Assembly (NCBI RefSeq): GCF_001005825.1
Contig: NZ_LBHV01000013.1
Span: 1 to 64,000, forward strand
DNA length: 64,000 bases
Direction of reading: 5' to 3'
Origin: Rhizobium sp. LC145
GTDB taxonomy: Bacteria; Pseudomonadota; Alphaproteobacteria; Rhizobiales; Rhizobiaceae
The stretch's first letter is position 1, and each line of letters opens with the position of its first letter. The notes beneath the pieces were generated by a model. It did not search any database, was not told where the DNA came from, and was given only the letters and a program-made list of their open reading frames with translations. Below are positions 1-7,413 of this stretch, piece after piece. The translations under genes and the position numbers were made by a program.

Positions 1-48
1 GCCGATCGCGGAACCGATCGCGCCGATCACAGGTGCCAGAAAGCCCAT
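1..48 (-). CDS. Phage tail-tip protein, first 16 codons only
   Basis: An ATG at 48-46 overlaps the stop of the preceding gene as TGATG and opens a frame reading MGFLAPVIGAIGSAIG to the window edge. The small, glycine- and alanine-rich hydrophobic start is typical of the large tail-tip proteins that follow the NlpC/P60-like gene in such tail modules. The product cannot be identified from 16 residues; position is the only evidence for a tail-tip or host-specificity protein. Confidence 0.55.
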   Translation of the reverse strand, partial: MGFLAPVIGAIGSAIG

Positions 49-452
49 CAGTCTACCTTGAATGCACGAGTGACAGCAGAAGCCGGGAGGAACTGAACGG
101 GGCCGCCGTGGGCCCGCGTCATGAAGCCGATCGCCGTGAACACGCCGCCGGAAAACTGGCCGTCCCGCTCGATCACGCCGATATCGCCACGCTGGGCCAT
201 CAGGACGCCGATTTCCGGGAACCTCGCGGCAAATGCCTGGGCTACGTTCTCAAAGCCGTGCCTGCGCAGCTTCTTGCCCGCTCCGGCCTCGGTCTTGTAG
301 CCGAGTGCAGCCGGGTACATCCGCTCGCCTATGACCCCCTCGACCGCATCGTCGGGGATCATGTAGCAGTCGGACTTACCCCACTCACCGGGCATAGCCT
401 GATGCTTCGCCACAACCGCGTTGAGGCGATTTTCCCAATCTGGATGTCTCAT
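48..452 (-). CDS. NlpC/P60-like tail assembly protein (DUF6950 type)
   Basis: 134 residues. A short N-terminal helix precedes the motif WGKSDCYMIPDDAV with a candidate nucleophile Cys29, and a later GDIGVI strand resembles the NlpC/P60 core. Proteins of this size and place in the tail-tip module are taken to be peptidoglycan peptidases or assembly factors attached to the tail tip. It lies between the DUF2163 gene and the next tail-tip gene, the same relative order as in gene transfer agent tails. Family naming is by recall, not by search. I did not pin down the catalytic His. Confidence 0.7.
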   Translation of the reverse strand: MRHPDWENRLNAVVAKHQAMPGEWGKSDCYMIPDDAVEGVIGERMYPAALGYKTEAGAGKKLRRHGFENVAQAFAARFPEIGVLMAQRGDIGVIERDGQFSGGVFTAIGFMTRAHGGPVQFLPASAVTRAFKVD

Positions 453-464
453 TGATCGTGCCTG

Positions 465-1100
465 CTACCGCACCAGCGATTTGAACGGCTCGCCGAGAAG
501 GCCGCGCCGCGAAGTGCTGGCGCTGCTGTCTTTGCGGCCCCAGAAGATTTCGACGCGCCCTGCCTTGCCGGCGTGTTCAAAGAACTTGTCACCCGGCGCG
601 CGGCGCTGCTGATCGGCCGTGGATCGCACCCGGCCATTCTTGCGGCTGTAATCGAGCTGGCGCCCTTCGCATCGAGCGGTTAGCACATAGCCCAGGTCCG
701 GATCGATCGCGTGCTCAATGACGTCCAAATAACCGCGCGCGACGGTCTCCACCTGCAGAAGCTCCCCGGTTTGCGGGTGGAAATGGGCGTCCATCACTCG
801 CACCGGCCTATCCCGATAGTCCTCATTCTCGATCTGGACGAGCACAGCCGGCGTAAGGCCATCGTCGGGGCTCTCGGCTAGCGTCAGCGTGAAACTGCCG
901 TCGGCCGTCGTACCGGAGCCGCTCCCGAGGTCCGAAACCTCGATCAGGCCAAACGGCTTGTATTCGACGCCGCTCCAAGTCAGGGGTTCGCTGCGAGCGA
1001 TGAAGCCGTAGATCCCGGAGCCGAACTGGAACCGGATCATCTGGCGCGTGCTGATGCGCCCCTCGTCGTAGAGGGCTCTTACTTCCGGAGACAGGCTCAT
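465..1100 (-). CDS. DUF2163-type tail protein
   Basis: 211 residues. The pattern of a short helical start, a repeated beta-rich body (positions ~25-170) and a basic C-terminus (residues ~165-211) matches the DUF2163 proteins found in gene transfer agents and related siphophage tail tips. Its ATG at 1100-1098 overlaps the stop of the upstream gene (1097-1099), so the two are translationally coupled. Expected role: distal tail or hub component between the tape measure gene and the NlpC/P60-like gene. The C-terminus is shorter than in GTA homologues. Confidence 0.72.
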   Translation of the reverse strand: MSLSPEVRALYDEGRISTRQMIRFQFGSGIYGFIARSEPLTWSGVEYKPFGLIEVSDLGSGSGTTADGSFTLTLAESPDDGLTPAVLVQIENEDYRDRPVRVMDAHFHPQTGELLQVETVARGYLDVIEHAIDPDLGYVLTARCEGRQLDYSRKNGRVRSTADQQRRAPGDKFFEHAGKAGRVEIFWGRKDSSASTSRRGLLGEPFKSLVR

Positions 1101-1735
1101 CGCAGCACCTGATAAGCATCAAAGCTAGCAGGCTCGAGATCACGTGTTTCCGATAGGCTCCAAGTTTTCCAATCGATGACGAAGAGCGCCATTGGACGCC
1201 AAAGGCGAGCGACCGCACCAGATGAGAAATAGCTAGTGTGGAGGAACGGAGCGACCGTAAGGCTTATGACCCCGGAGCCGTTCGCCGTCGCCGGCTGAAG
1301 CACAGCGTAGTAGCCATATCGGCCGTTCTGTTCGATGCCAACTCGATCGTCTGGCAGAGCCTGATATCCTGTCGGAAGCCCGGAAACCGTCAGAGCACCG
1401 GCTGCACCGAGTGAATTGACGGTGCCGGCGCCATTCCAGCCCGACGAGATTTCAGCCGGAGATTTAGCGTTCCGGTAGGCGAGCGGCGCGGAACGTGCGA
1501 TATCGTAGGCTCGGATGCGATTTAGTCCACCTCGCAGCGAATGCTTCCATGCGCTCCATACCTGCTTTTCCGGCCGATCGAGACCCCACGTCTCGACGTG
1601 AGCTCTCCATACCGGATCTGTGACCTGGGTAAGGTTGAACGACATTCCCCTGTCGAACGGCGAGGATGTCACGCCATCCAACAGAGTGAAGGTGCATTCG
1701 ACAAACTTGGAAGATGGTAGGTCGAAGACGGCCAT
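1097..1735 (-). CDS. Distal tail protein, unassigned family
   Basis: 212 residues, beta-rich and without signal peptide or membrane segment. It sits directly after the tape measure gene, where siphophages encode the distal tail or minor tail protein. I see a WRAHVETWGLDRPEKQVW stretch (residues ~43-60) and a glycine-rich middle, but I do not recognise the family. In gene transfer agents this slot is held by a DUF2460 protein; the sequence here does not clearly show DUF2460 features. Coupled to both neighbours by overlapping start and stop codons. Confidence 0.7.
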   Translation of the reverse strand: MAVFDLPSSKFVECTFTLLDGVTSSPFDRGMSFNLTQVTDPVWRAHVETWGLDRPEKQVWSAWKHSLRGGLNRIRAYDIARSAPLAYRNAKSPAEISSGWNGAGTVNSLGAAGALTVSGLPTGYQALPDDRVGIEQNGRYGYYAVLQPATANGSGVISLTVAPFLHTSYFSSGAVARLWRPMALFVIDWKTWSLSETRDLEPASFDAYQVLR

Positions 1736-3849
1736 CAGATGACCCTCCGCTTCTGAGCATCACGGACGCCGTCTACGATCCTGCCGGGCAGTTCCTTCCT
1801 AAGTGTCTCCACCTCTCTACGCACACGCGCAAGTTCGGCAGCATCTGCACCGGTCGCGTCGATATTGATCGGGACGGAAACTGTCACGTCGCCGGAACCG
1901 GTTTGCTGGGCGCTGCCATTCTGGTTTGCAGCGCTTATGATCCGATGATTGGGGATGACCTCCTCGCCGCCCTTGAAGCGAACGAGTTCCGGCCCTTTCT
2001 CCCCAACCCAGGCAACACCGGGGCGCGCCGACGGAGTGCCGGCGGCATAACCGGCCATCGGAGATGTGTCGAAGCCGTTGTTGAGCCACGACGGCGCGGA
2101 CGAGCCACCAACGCCCATACCGAAAAGGCTACCTAGGAAGCCGAAGAACCCGCCTCCACTACTACCGCCAGCCCCGTTAACCTTGAAGACTGCGTCGAGC
2201 ACTTCGTTGAGCAACTTGTCGGTGATGCGATCGAGCACGCCGAGGGCGGCATCACCGAACGATCGCCAAAGACCTTCTCCGCGCTCCAATCCGGATCGGA
2301 AGTCGTCTAGGAACCCTCGCGTGGTGTCCTTCGCGAACTCCATCTGATCCTTGATGGCTTTCGTGCCCACCTCGAGCGAGGCCATCCGCTCAGCGAGGCC
2401 GGAAAGCTCCGCCCGTTGGGAAGCTGTAAGGGTTATGCCACGCTGCTGGGCCTGATTGAGCAGGTCCGTTTCGAAACGGAGCTTCGCTGCGGCTTGCTCG
2501 GTCAGCCCAAGGGCATCCCTCTCCGCCTGCAATGAAGAGATACGGCGGTTTGCGCCGTTTACGATATCCTCGTACCTCTCGGCTTCGGACTTCCCGCGGG
2601 ATTTCTTGCCCTTCTCGTCAACCTTCTCCATCCAGCCGGCGAGGTCCTTCAGAGCGGCCGCGCCCTTGCTTGCGTATTCCGTCACACCGGACGCAAAATC
2701 GCCAAGGTAGTCCCGGCTCAGTGCGTCCTGCACCGCCCTACTGCGAGCGTCGATTGCGCCACCGAGGTCACCGAAGCCGCCATCCCAAGGGGCTATCACG
2801 TCGCCAACATCGCCGATGGTTTTCATCTGAAGAGATTCGGGGAGAGCGCTGTTAGCGTAGCCGATCAGGGCATCAATGCCGGTGGCCGCCTGCTTGACCA
2901 TCTCGTTCACGCCGCGGATCACCGCATTCACTGCGCCTTCAATGGCTTTACCGATGATGTTCCCAAAGTTGTTCCAGACAAATTTGATGTCTTCATAAGC
3001 GGCAACGAACGATCCGATCACGAGGTTCGCGCCTCGCTTAGCGTCGGCAACGATGTCTCGCCCAAAGATAGTGGCCAGTTCATCCCTGAAGATGACTGCG
3101 GCAGCGACAGCAGCAGTCAGACCCGCTATGAACGCGAGCGCCGGATTAGCAAGCGCGAAGGCGGCAGCCAGCATTCCAAGCTGCGTGACCAATCGGCCGA
3201 GCCAGGCGATCAGGCTGATGATCCCGCCAATGATCGTCGGCGCATACAACAAAGCCAGTGCTGCCGCAGCAGCGACAGCATAGGGCGCAACCTCATCAAG
3301 AATGTCGGCCAGTCCAGTAAGGGCGGAGGCGGCGAGTTTCGTCCACGGCACCAACTGGATCAGAAGGGCCACGAGTGCCGTCAAACCGATGGAGAGAAAG
3401 GTAATCGGCGCAAGCATAGCAGCGAAGGATGCCGCAAGGGTCTTCGCAAAACCGTCTGTGCTCATCATCGCAACCTGAGCAATCTGTAAGCCCTGTTGCA
3501 GACCTATGATGCCCGCATTCATCCCGCTAGCCGCCGTAGTTACGATGTCAAAGCCTTGAGCAGCGAGGTTCGCTGTGTTGGCCACTTTGACCACTCCACC
3601 GATATTCTGGTTGGCCGCGCGGTTCATCATTTCGATCTGCTTGGAAGCGGTAGCCGCGGCGGCACCCTCGCGTGCGTATGCCTGGGCGGCCGACGAGGCC
3701 GCACCGGCAGCGCCTCTGTTGGCGGCGGCCAATCCCTCAGTCGATGCTTCTGCCCTCGCGGCGGCACCGGAGAGATTGTTCAACTCCCCCGTCGCACGGG
3801 TTGCGCCATCGGTGCGGACCTGAATGCCGAGCTGGGCGACGTCTGCCAT
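1735..3849 (-). CDS. Tail tape measure protein
   Basis: 704 residues, the longest gene of the late operon. The N-terminus has Ala/Gly-rich coiled-coil character; hydrophobic segments lie between about residues 130 and 260; a second helical region rich in charged residues spans ~430-530. The C-terminus carries the common ending GEKGPELVRFKGGEEVIPNH before a disordered tail. It spans the tail lumen and sets tail length; at roughly 0.15 nm per residue (known for siphophages) a tail of about 100 nm is expected. Ribosome site AAGGAC precedes ATG 3849. It is separated from its chaperone genes by an inserted gene group at 3.9-5.1 kb. Confidence 0.92.
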   Translation of the reverse strand: MADVAQLGIQVRTDGATRATGELNNLSGAAARAEASTEGLAAANRGAAGAASSAAQAYAREGAAAATASKQIEMMNRAANQNIGGVVKVANTANLAAQGFDIVTTAASGMNAGIIGLQQGLQIAQVAMMSTDGFAKTLAASFAAMLAPITFLSIGLTALVALLIQLVPWTKLAASALTGLADILDEVAPYAVAAAAALALLYAPTIIGGIISLIAWLGRLVTQLGMLAAAFALANPALAFIAGLTAAVAAAVIFRDELATIFGRDIVADAKRGANLVIGSFVAAYEDIKFVWNNFGNIIGKAIEGAVNAVIRGVNEMVKQAATGIDALIGYANSALPESLQMKTIGDVGDVIAPWDGGFGDLGGAIDARSRAVQDALSRDYLGDFASGVTEYASKGAAALKDLAGWMEKVDEKGKKSRGKSEAERYEDIVNGANRRISSLQAERDALGLTEQAAAKLRFETDLLNQAQQRGITLTASQRAELSGLAERMASLEVGTKAIKDQMEFAKDTTRGFLDDFRSGLERGEGLWRSFGDAALGVLDRITDKLLNEVLDAVFKVNGAGGSSGGGFFGFLGSLFGMGVGGSSAPSWLNNGFDTSPMAGYAAGTPSARPGVAWVGEKGPELVRFKGGEEVIPNHRIISAANQNGSAQQTGSGDVTVSVPINIDATGADAAELARVRREVETLRKELPGRIVDGVRDAQKRRVI

Positions 3850-3906
3850 AGGTTGTCCTTTTCAGGAAACGAGCGCTATCGTCGCCTCCCCACGAAGGAC
3901 GATTCG

Positions 3907-4221
3907 ATGAGAGCGCTATTGATTTTGTTGATGACCGCAGGTGCCGCTTTGGCTGACGAAAAGGTAAAAGCCCTACAAACTTCCGCCTTTTACATTTCGA
4001 CAGCGTTCCACTGCCAAAGAGTAGTCTCGTCTGGAGCTGATTATCAGCAGGCCTTAGTTGCCGGCCAAGCGAATTTGATGAAGGCGGGGTATTCAGAGAA
4101 AGAGGCCGGCGACATGATTGCTTCGGTCACCTCGAAGTTGGGTCAAAAACCAGACCCAGACGGCAAGCTGACCGAGGGGCTCTGCCGAGACATGTTAAAG
4201 CGCCTCAAGCAGACGGAATGA
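3907..4221 (+). CDS. Small exported protein, unknown function (moron)
   Basis: 104 residues with a clear signal peptide (MRALLILLMTAGAALA, cleavage likely after ALA) and two cysteines in the mature part, leaving a ~88-residue helical periplasmic protein. It is on the plus strand inside the minus-strand late operon, with its own candidate promoter (TTGTCC at 3854-3859, TATCGT at 3878-3883, 18 bp apart) and ribosome site AAGGA 8 bp before ATG 3907. This arrangement is that of a moron gene expressed in the lysogen. Family not recognised. Confidence 0.72.
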   Translation: MRALLILLMTAGAALADEKVKALQTSAFYISTAFHCQRVVSSGADYQQALVAGQANLMKAGYSEKEAGDMIASVTSKLGQKPDPDGKLTEGLCRDMLKRLKQTE

Positions 4222-4224
4222 AAA

Positions 4225-4242
4225 GGCCCGCCGAAGCGGGCC
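4225..4242 (-). terminator. Intrinsic terminator between convergent morons
   Basis: A perfect 7-bp stem GGCCCGC/GCGGGCC with a 4-base loop. On the minus strand it follows the stop of the RelE-like gene by 2 bases and is followed by TTTT. It also sits 3 bases after the stop of the plus-strand exported protein gene, so it may serve both directions. It lies upstream of the tape measure gene and would cut late transcription unless read through. Confidence 0.8.
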
Positions 4243-4244
4243 AG

Positions 4245-4517
4245 TCATTTCTTGAAGTATGATGCGTAGATGTAGTCGTGGTTCCCAACGGCGACAGCGC
4301 TGTAATCCTCTCGTCCATCCTGGAAGAGAAGGACGCGTATCGAATACGTCCCGCGGATCGTGAAATACCCTGAGCGGCTCGTGACCTTCTCGAAGTTAAG
4401 CCCTCTTGTATGCGGTTCGCGCATGAAGAGAGCCATGGCTTCGGCAACGGCATAGGCATCTGTTTTAGACAGGCCCTTAAGATCGCGCAGAAATGGCTTC
4501 GTCGGAGTGAGCTTCAT
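4245..4517 (-). CDS. RelE/ParE-like toxin-type protein
   Basis: 90 residues. The order helix-helix (FLRDLKGLSKTDAYAVAEAM) then beta strands (NFEKVTSRSGYFTIRGTYSIRVLLF, split here as residues ~40-66) then YSAVAVGNHDYIY is the RelE/ParE fold signature, with the usual Arg-rich third strand (R54, R61). Such proteins are ribosome-dependent RNases or gyrase poisons paired with an antitoxin. No classical antitoxin is adjacent: the upstream gene is a 178-residue protein of unknown type. Located among late genes; may be a moron or a repurposed fold. Confidence 0.6.
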   Translation of the reverse strand: MKLTPTKPFLRDLKGLSKTDAYAVAEAMALFMREPHTRGLNFEKVTSRSGYFTIRGTYSIRVLLFQDGREDYSAVAVGNHDYIYASYFKK

Positions 4518-4525
4518 GCAGGCAA

Positions 4526-5062
4526 TTAAACCTGCGCTTTCAGAAAGGCCTCAAGATCATCCGGGCTCTCGAAGCTATCCTCGTTAGCATCCTCTTCATA
4601 CTTCGAACGGAATGCGATCAACGCGTAATAAACATCGGTGTACGCATTGAACTGCTTCACTCGGATATCTTCCATGCGATTGATCTGCTTGCGGAGGAAA
4701 CGACCTGGCGCGCCGCCGATCTGACCTAACTTGGAAAGCGCTGCTTCATGCTGCTGATGAAAGGGAACGGAATAGGCGCGCTTAGCATCTTCCAGCGCCT
4801 CAAGCGCCTCCTCAATCGTCGGGGAAAGGAACTCACGAACCTCGGCCGCTGACGTACTTTCGAATGCGGCTTCCATCTTTGCAAAGCCATCCTGAAGCTT
4901 TTGCTTCATCGATGCCCGCCAGCGGGCCATTTGAGCGTCTACACGATCGATGGTTCTTTCGAAATCCTTCAGGTCACTGACGACGTCGAACGCTTTCTGC
5001 CAATCGACGGCAGGCTCCGCAGGCAACAGATCAAAATCTTCTTTTCTGAGGGCCAGGCTCAT
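4526..5062 (-). CDS. Helical protein of unknown function upstream of RelE-like gene
   Basis: 178 residues if started at ATG 5062, which has GGAG 6 bases upstream. A longer start at 5119 would overlap the chaperone stop as ATGA but has no ribosome site. The sequence is almost wholly helical and acidic, with coiled-coil stretches around residues 30-75 and 85-150; the C-terminus is strongly acidic. No antitoxin DNA-binding motif is visible. It forms a pair with the RelE-like gene 8 bp downstream, and the two may act together; this is inference. Confidence 0.65.
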   Translation of the reverse strand: MSLALRKEDFDLLPAEPAVDWQKAFDVVSDLKDFERTIDRVDAQMARWRASMKQKLQDGFAKMEAAFESTSAAEVREFLSPTIEEALEALEDAKRAYSVPFHQQHEAALSKLGQIGGAPGRFLRKQINRMEDIRVKQFNAYTDVYYALIAFRSKYEEDANEDSFESPDDLEAFLKAQV

Positions 5063-5115
5063 GAACTTCTCCAGTCCTCCATAACGTAGTACGCTTCGAT
5101 GACTGAATGAAGGCC

Positions 5116-5484
5116 TCATTTGGTTGTTTCTCGCTCTCTGATCGCTTCGGCTTCCTTATCGATCTCGGCCACATACCGGGTATCCATGGCGCGAATGATC
5201 GCTACCTCCTCGCGCCGGAGGATATTGCCGGTGATCTGCAGCCAGGCCAGAAGCTCGGAATTCGAGACAGGGTTTGCGCCGTTGAATCCTGACGCCTGCC
5301 CTGCCCTGATCTCCCAGAACCAGTCCCAGAGGAAGGCGCCGGCATCAGGAACATCTGCTTCCGGGCTTTCCACCTCGAAAGCTTCGTTCCGCTCGCGCCG
5401 GGTCTCACCTTCCTTGTCTTTGATGCTGTCGTACCGGGCGACGATCGCTACGGCTTCGCAGAGCCTTTCGCCGAGCTCTTCGTA
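5116..5484 (-). CDS. Tail assembly chaperone extension, made by -1 frameshift (gpT-like)
   Basis: An open -1 frame of 122 codons continues from the slippery site in the upstream chaperone gene down to TGA 5118-5116. It contains WDWFWEIRAGQ and LLAWLQITGNILRREE, typical of the lambda gpT-like part of tail chaperones. The only good internal start in this frame is GTG 5373 without a convincing ribosome site, so synthesis as a 244-residue fusion with the upstream product is more likely. In lambda the long and short forms coat the tape measure protein during tail assembly. Confidence 0.72.
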   Translation of the reverse strand, partial: YEELGERLCEAVAIVARYDSIKDKEGETRRERNEAFEVESPEADVPDAGAFLWDWFWEIRAGQASGFNGANPVSNSELLAWLQITGNILRREEVAIIRAMDTRYVAEIDKEAEAIRERETTK

Positions 5485-5849
5485 AAATTTGCGCGGTCCT
5501 CGCTGGCCGCGGCGACCTGATCGTAGATCCAGCCGGCCTCCTCGACGACCTCGCGCGCCTTCTCAAAGGTGAGTTCCGGTTTTTCGCCCTTCCAGGTGTG
5601 CCCGCCCCAATCCCAGGAGGCGACCGAGGCGGCGGCTCGATCGAGGTATTCCTCTTCGACCTTTGCCGAAGTCAGCTTCTTCTTCCGGCTGGCGAGGAAC
5701 TTGTCAGAATGCTGCCGGACAATCTTCTTGACCTCGCTGCTCTCGGAAGAGCGGATCATGAAGGAGATGCCGAGGGGTTCTTCGGTCGCCGGATCGACGA
5801 GCTTAAGCTCGAAGAGGTCTTCCGAGTTGACGAGCTTCGAAATGTCCAT
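5448..5849 (-). CDS. Tail assembly chaperone, short form (gpG-like)
   Basis: 133 residues, acidic and helical, with DPATEEPLGISFMIRSS near the N-terminus and an Ala/Ser-rich C-terminus. Position between the tail tube gene and the tape measure gene is that of lambda G. Twelve codons before its stop the gene contains the heptamer A AAT TTT in the correct frame for -1 slippage, giving a long form that reads into the following frame. The short form ends at TAG 5450-5448. Confidence 0.78.
   Translation of the reverse strand: MDISKLVNSEDLFELKLVDPATEEPLGISFMIRSSESSEVKKIVRQHSDKFLASRKKKLTSAKVEEEYLDRAAASVASWDWGGHTWKGEKPELTFEKAREVVEEAGWIYDQVAAASEDRANFTKSSAKGSAKP
5484..5490 (-). promoter_or_regulatory. 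Programmed -1 ribosomal frameshift site
   Basis: On the minus strand the bases are A AAT TTT, spaced as X XXY YYZ relative to codons of the upstream chaperone (AAT at 5489-5487, TTT at 5486-5484). Slipping back one base gives AAA TTT and enters a frame with no stop for 122 codons. A 5-bp stem (5479-5475 with 5464-5460) begins 4 bases after the heptamer and could stimulate slippage. Confidence 0.75.
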
Positions 5850-5860
5850 GTGAGGTCCTC

Positions 5861-6352
5861 TTACGGAGTGGTATCGGCAGGATTGACGCGGATCGGGAGC
5901 TGGTTGAGGCCGATCGTGAAGCGCTCCAGCTCGAAATCATCCGAACCGCCGCCGGGATACAGCGGGCCAGATACGACGCCGCGGCTATAGAAGGTGGTGT
6001 TGCTGAAATCGGCGCTCGGCTTGTCGTTGCGCTCGATCTTGATGGCCATGTTGTTCTGGTTGAGCGGGTCGCCGAAGCTTCGGAGGATGATCTGGCCCGG
6101 ATCATCGAATATGGAGGCTACCTCAATCTGGGGATCGCCGGCATTCGCGGTGCCCTTCTGTTTCTGGGTCACCGGCGCGTCCAGCGTGTTGTAGCTGTTC
6201 GTCGTGGAATCGGCGCCAAAATCACCGACGTTCCCCACCTTGCCGACCTGCACCCAGGTCAGAGCTTCATATTCGGTCTGGGTGAGGTCCTCATTCTGCG
6301 CGGTCGCGCATACATAGACCTTGCTACCCTTCTTGGTCGATTTGTTCACCAT
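5861..6352 (-). CDS. Major tail tube protein
   Basis: 163 residues, beta-rich, between the tail terminator and the tail chaperone genes where siphophages place the tube protein. Residues ~25-45 (EYEALTWVQVGKVGNVGDFG) and ~85-115 (IFDDPGQIILRSFGDPLNQN) resemble the lambda gpV-type tube fold that stacks in hexamers around the tape measure. The C-terminus has the usual VSGPLYPGGGSDDFE turn. Should be one of the most abundant virion proteins. Start ATG 6352 with no competing start. Confidence 0.82.
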   Translation of the reverse strand: MVNKSTKKGSKVYVCATAQNEDLTQTEYEALTWVQVGKVGNVGDFGADSTTNSYNTLDAPVTQKQKGTANAGDPQIEVASIFDDPGQIILRSFGDPLNQNNMAIKIERNDKPSADFSNTTFYSRGVVSGPLYPGGGSDDFELERFTIGLNQLPIRVNPADTTP

Positions 6353-6355
6353 GGG

Positions 6356-6781
6356 TCATGTCTCCGGTTCGAAGGCGATGTACGGGATGCTGACGGGAAC
6401 CCTCATCCGGTCCACGTCTTTGAGTGGGCTTGCTGCCCAGGGCTCGCTGCTGATCGTGATCTTCACGCCAGAGGCGAATAGGGTTTGGTTCTTGAAGCGG
6501 TCGATGATCTCGCCGGCGACATCGAGGGCCTCGGTCAGCCCGATACCAAGCGGCCACATCACCGATGCCTGCATGATTCCCCGCTTCTGCTGCGGATCGT
6601 CACCCATCGTGATCTGACGGGTTTGGTTCGGCAGGAAGGTGAGTTCGATGAACTTGCCCGGCTTCGTCTGGCCTGAGGCCGGGAACGTGACGTTCGGCCC
6701 CGCAATCGGCAGGATGTCCAGCATGGTGCGCAAATGCGTAGCCAGCGCACTGAAGATGATTGCGTCCGTGCCCGTCGCCAT
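6356..6781 (-). CDS. Tail terminator protein (gpU/DUF4128-like)
   Basis: 141 residues. The helix-strand arrangement (LATHLRTMLDILPIAGPNVTF, then KFIELTFLPN, then ASVMWPLGIG, residues 12-95) fits DUF4128/gpU-type tail terminators, which cap the tail tube before head joining. It lies 3 bp upstream of the tail tube gene, in the canonical order. Family called from pattern and order, not from a search. Confidence 0.78.
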   Translation of the reverse strand: MATGTDAIIFSALATHLRTMLDILPIAGPNVTFPASGQTKPGKFIELTFLPNQTRQITMGDDPQQKRGIMQASVMWPLGIGLTEALDVAGEIIDRFKNQTLFASGVKITISSEPWAASPLKDVDRMRVPVSIPYIAFEPET

Positions 6782-6794
6782 GTACCGGTTACCT

Positions 6795-7016
6795 ATGTCT
6801 GGAAAGCCGCCACTCAGTGACAGCGAGGTTTACGAGCGCCTGCATGAGGCGTGGGCGGTGCTCGCCAACACGAGGGGCGAGACAAAGCACGGCGATGCAG
6901 CCCTACGCGTAGCTCGGCACATGCTCGTCACGCTTGAGGCCGCGCTGGTTAAAAAGATGGATGCTGCTACAGACCGAGACGGGCCCTTATCTCCGCAGCC
7001 TTCCGATCAACAATGA
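6795..7016 (+). CDS. Small helical protein, unknown function
   Basis: 73 residues from ATG 6795, on the plus strand in the 185-bp gap between two late genes; its last 50 bp overlap the end of the gp10-like gene tail to tail. The sequence (SEVYERLHEAWAVLANTRG, then a second helix) is amphipathic and looks like a real small protein rather than a shadow. The gap it occupies would otherwise be unusually long for this compact operon. No family recognised. Confidence 0.45.
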   Translation: MSGKPPLSDSEVYERLHEAWAVLANTRGETKHGDAALRVARHMLVTLEAALVKKMDAATDRDGPLSPQPSDQQ

Positions 7017-7413
7017 TGGGCCAGTTCTGGGCCGCCATGCGGACGAATGCGTCTGCTGGCTGACCATTAGCCCCGTACTCGCGATGTGCCGCATAGCCAG
7101 CGGTGAACCCAACATAGATCGTATCCGTGATATCCGCCCCCGCTATCACTGCCTCGATTTGGGCGAAGTCGAACGGATATGTCTGCCCTTCAACCGGACC
7201 TGAGCCAGCGATGATGCGCGGCATGGCGGTGGTTGATGCAAGCGCCGAGGCTCTCAGAAAGCCGGTGACCACCCTGAGACGGCCACCTTCGCGCGTCGGC
7301 TTCAGCATCTCCTCCGAGACTTCCTGCACGCTCTCTTTGAAGACGGCTTCGACGGCTCCGGGAACCTTCTCGGCGAAAGCCGCCACCTGTGCGGTGAATG
7401 TCAATTTTGCCAT
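6967..7413 (-). CDS. HK97 gp10-like neck/minor tail protein
   Basis: 148 residues with the motif order of HK97 gp10-type proteins: N-terminal helices, a central VVTGFLRASALAS segment (residues ~48-60), a YVGFTAGYAAHREYGANG turn (~100-117) and a C-terminal helix ending in RARLGL. These proteins join the connector to the tail. Its ATG at 7413 overlaps the stop of the head morphogenesis gene, so expression is coupled. Confidence 0.8.
   Translation of the reverse strand: MAKLTFTAQVAAFAEKVPGAVEAVFKESVQEVSEEMLKPTREGGRLRVVTGFLRASALASTTAMPRIIAGSGPVEGQTYPFDFAQIEAVIAGADITDTIYVGFTAGYAAHREYGANGQPADAFVRMAAQNWPIIVDRKAAEIRARLGL

Noticed and set aside
4245-5062. Classical RelBE-type toxin-antitoxin pair
   Set aside because: Only the RelE-like half fits; the neighbour is a 178-residue helical protein with no antitoxin DNA-binding motif, so the pair is reported as a possibility only.
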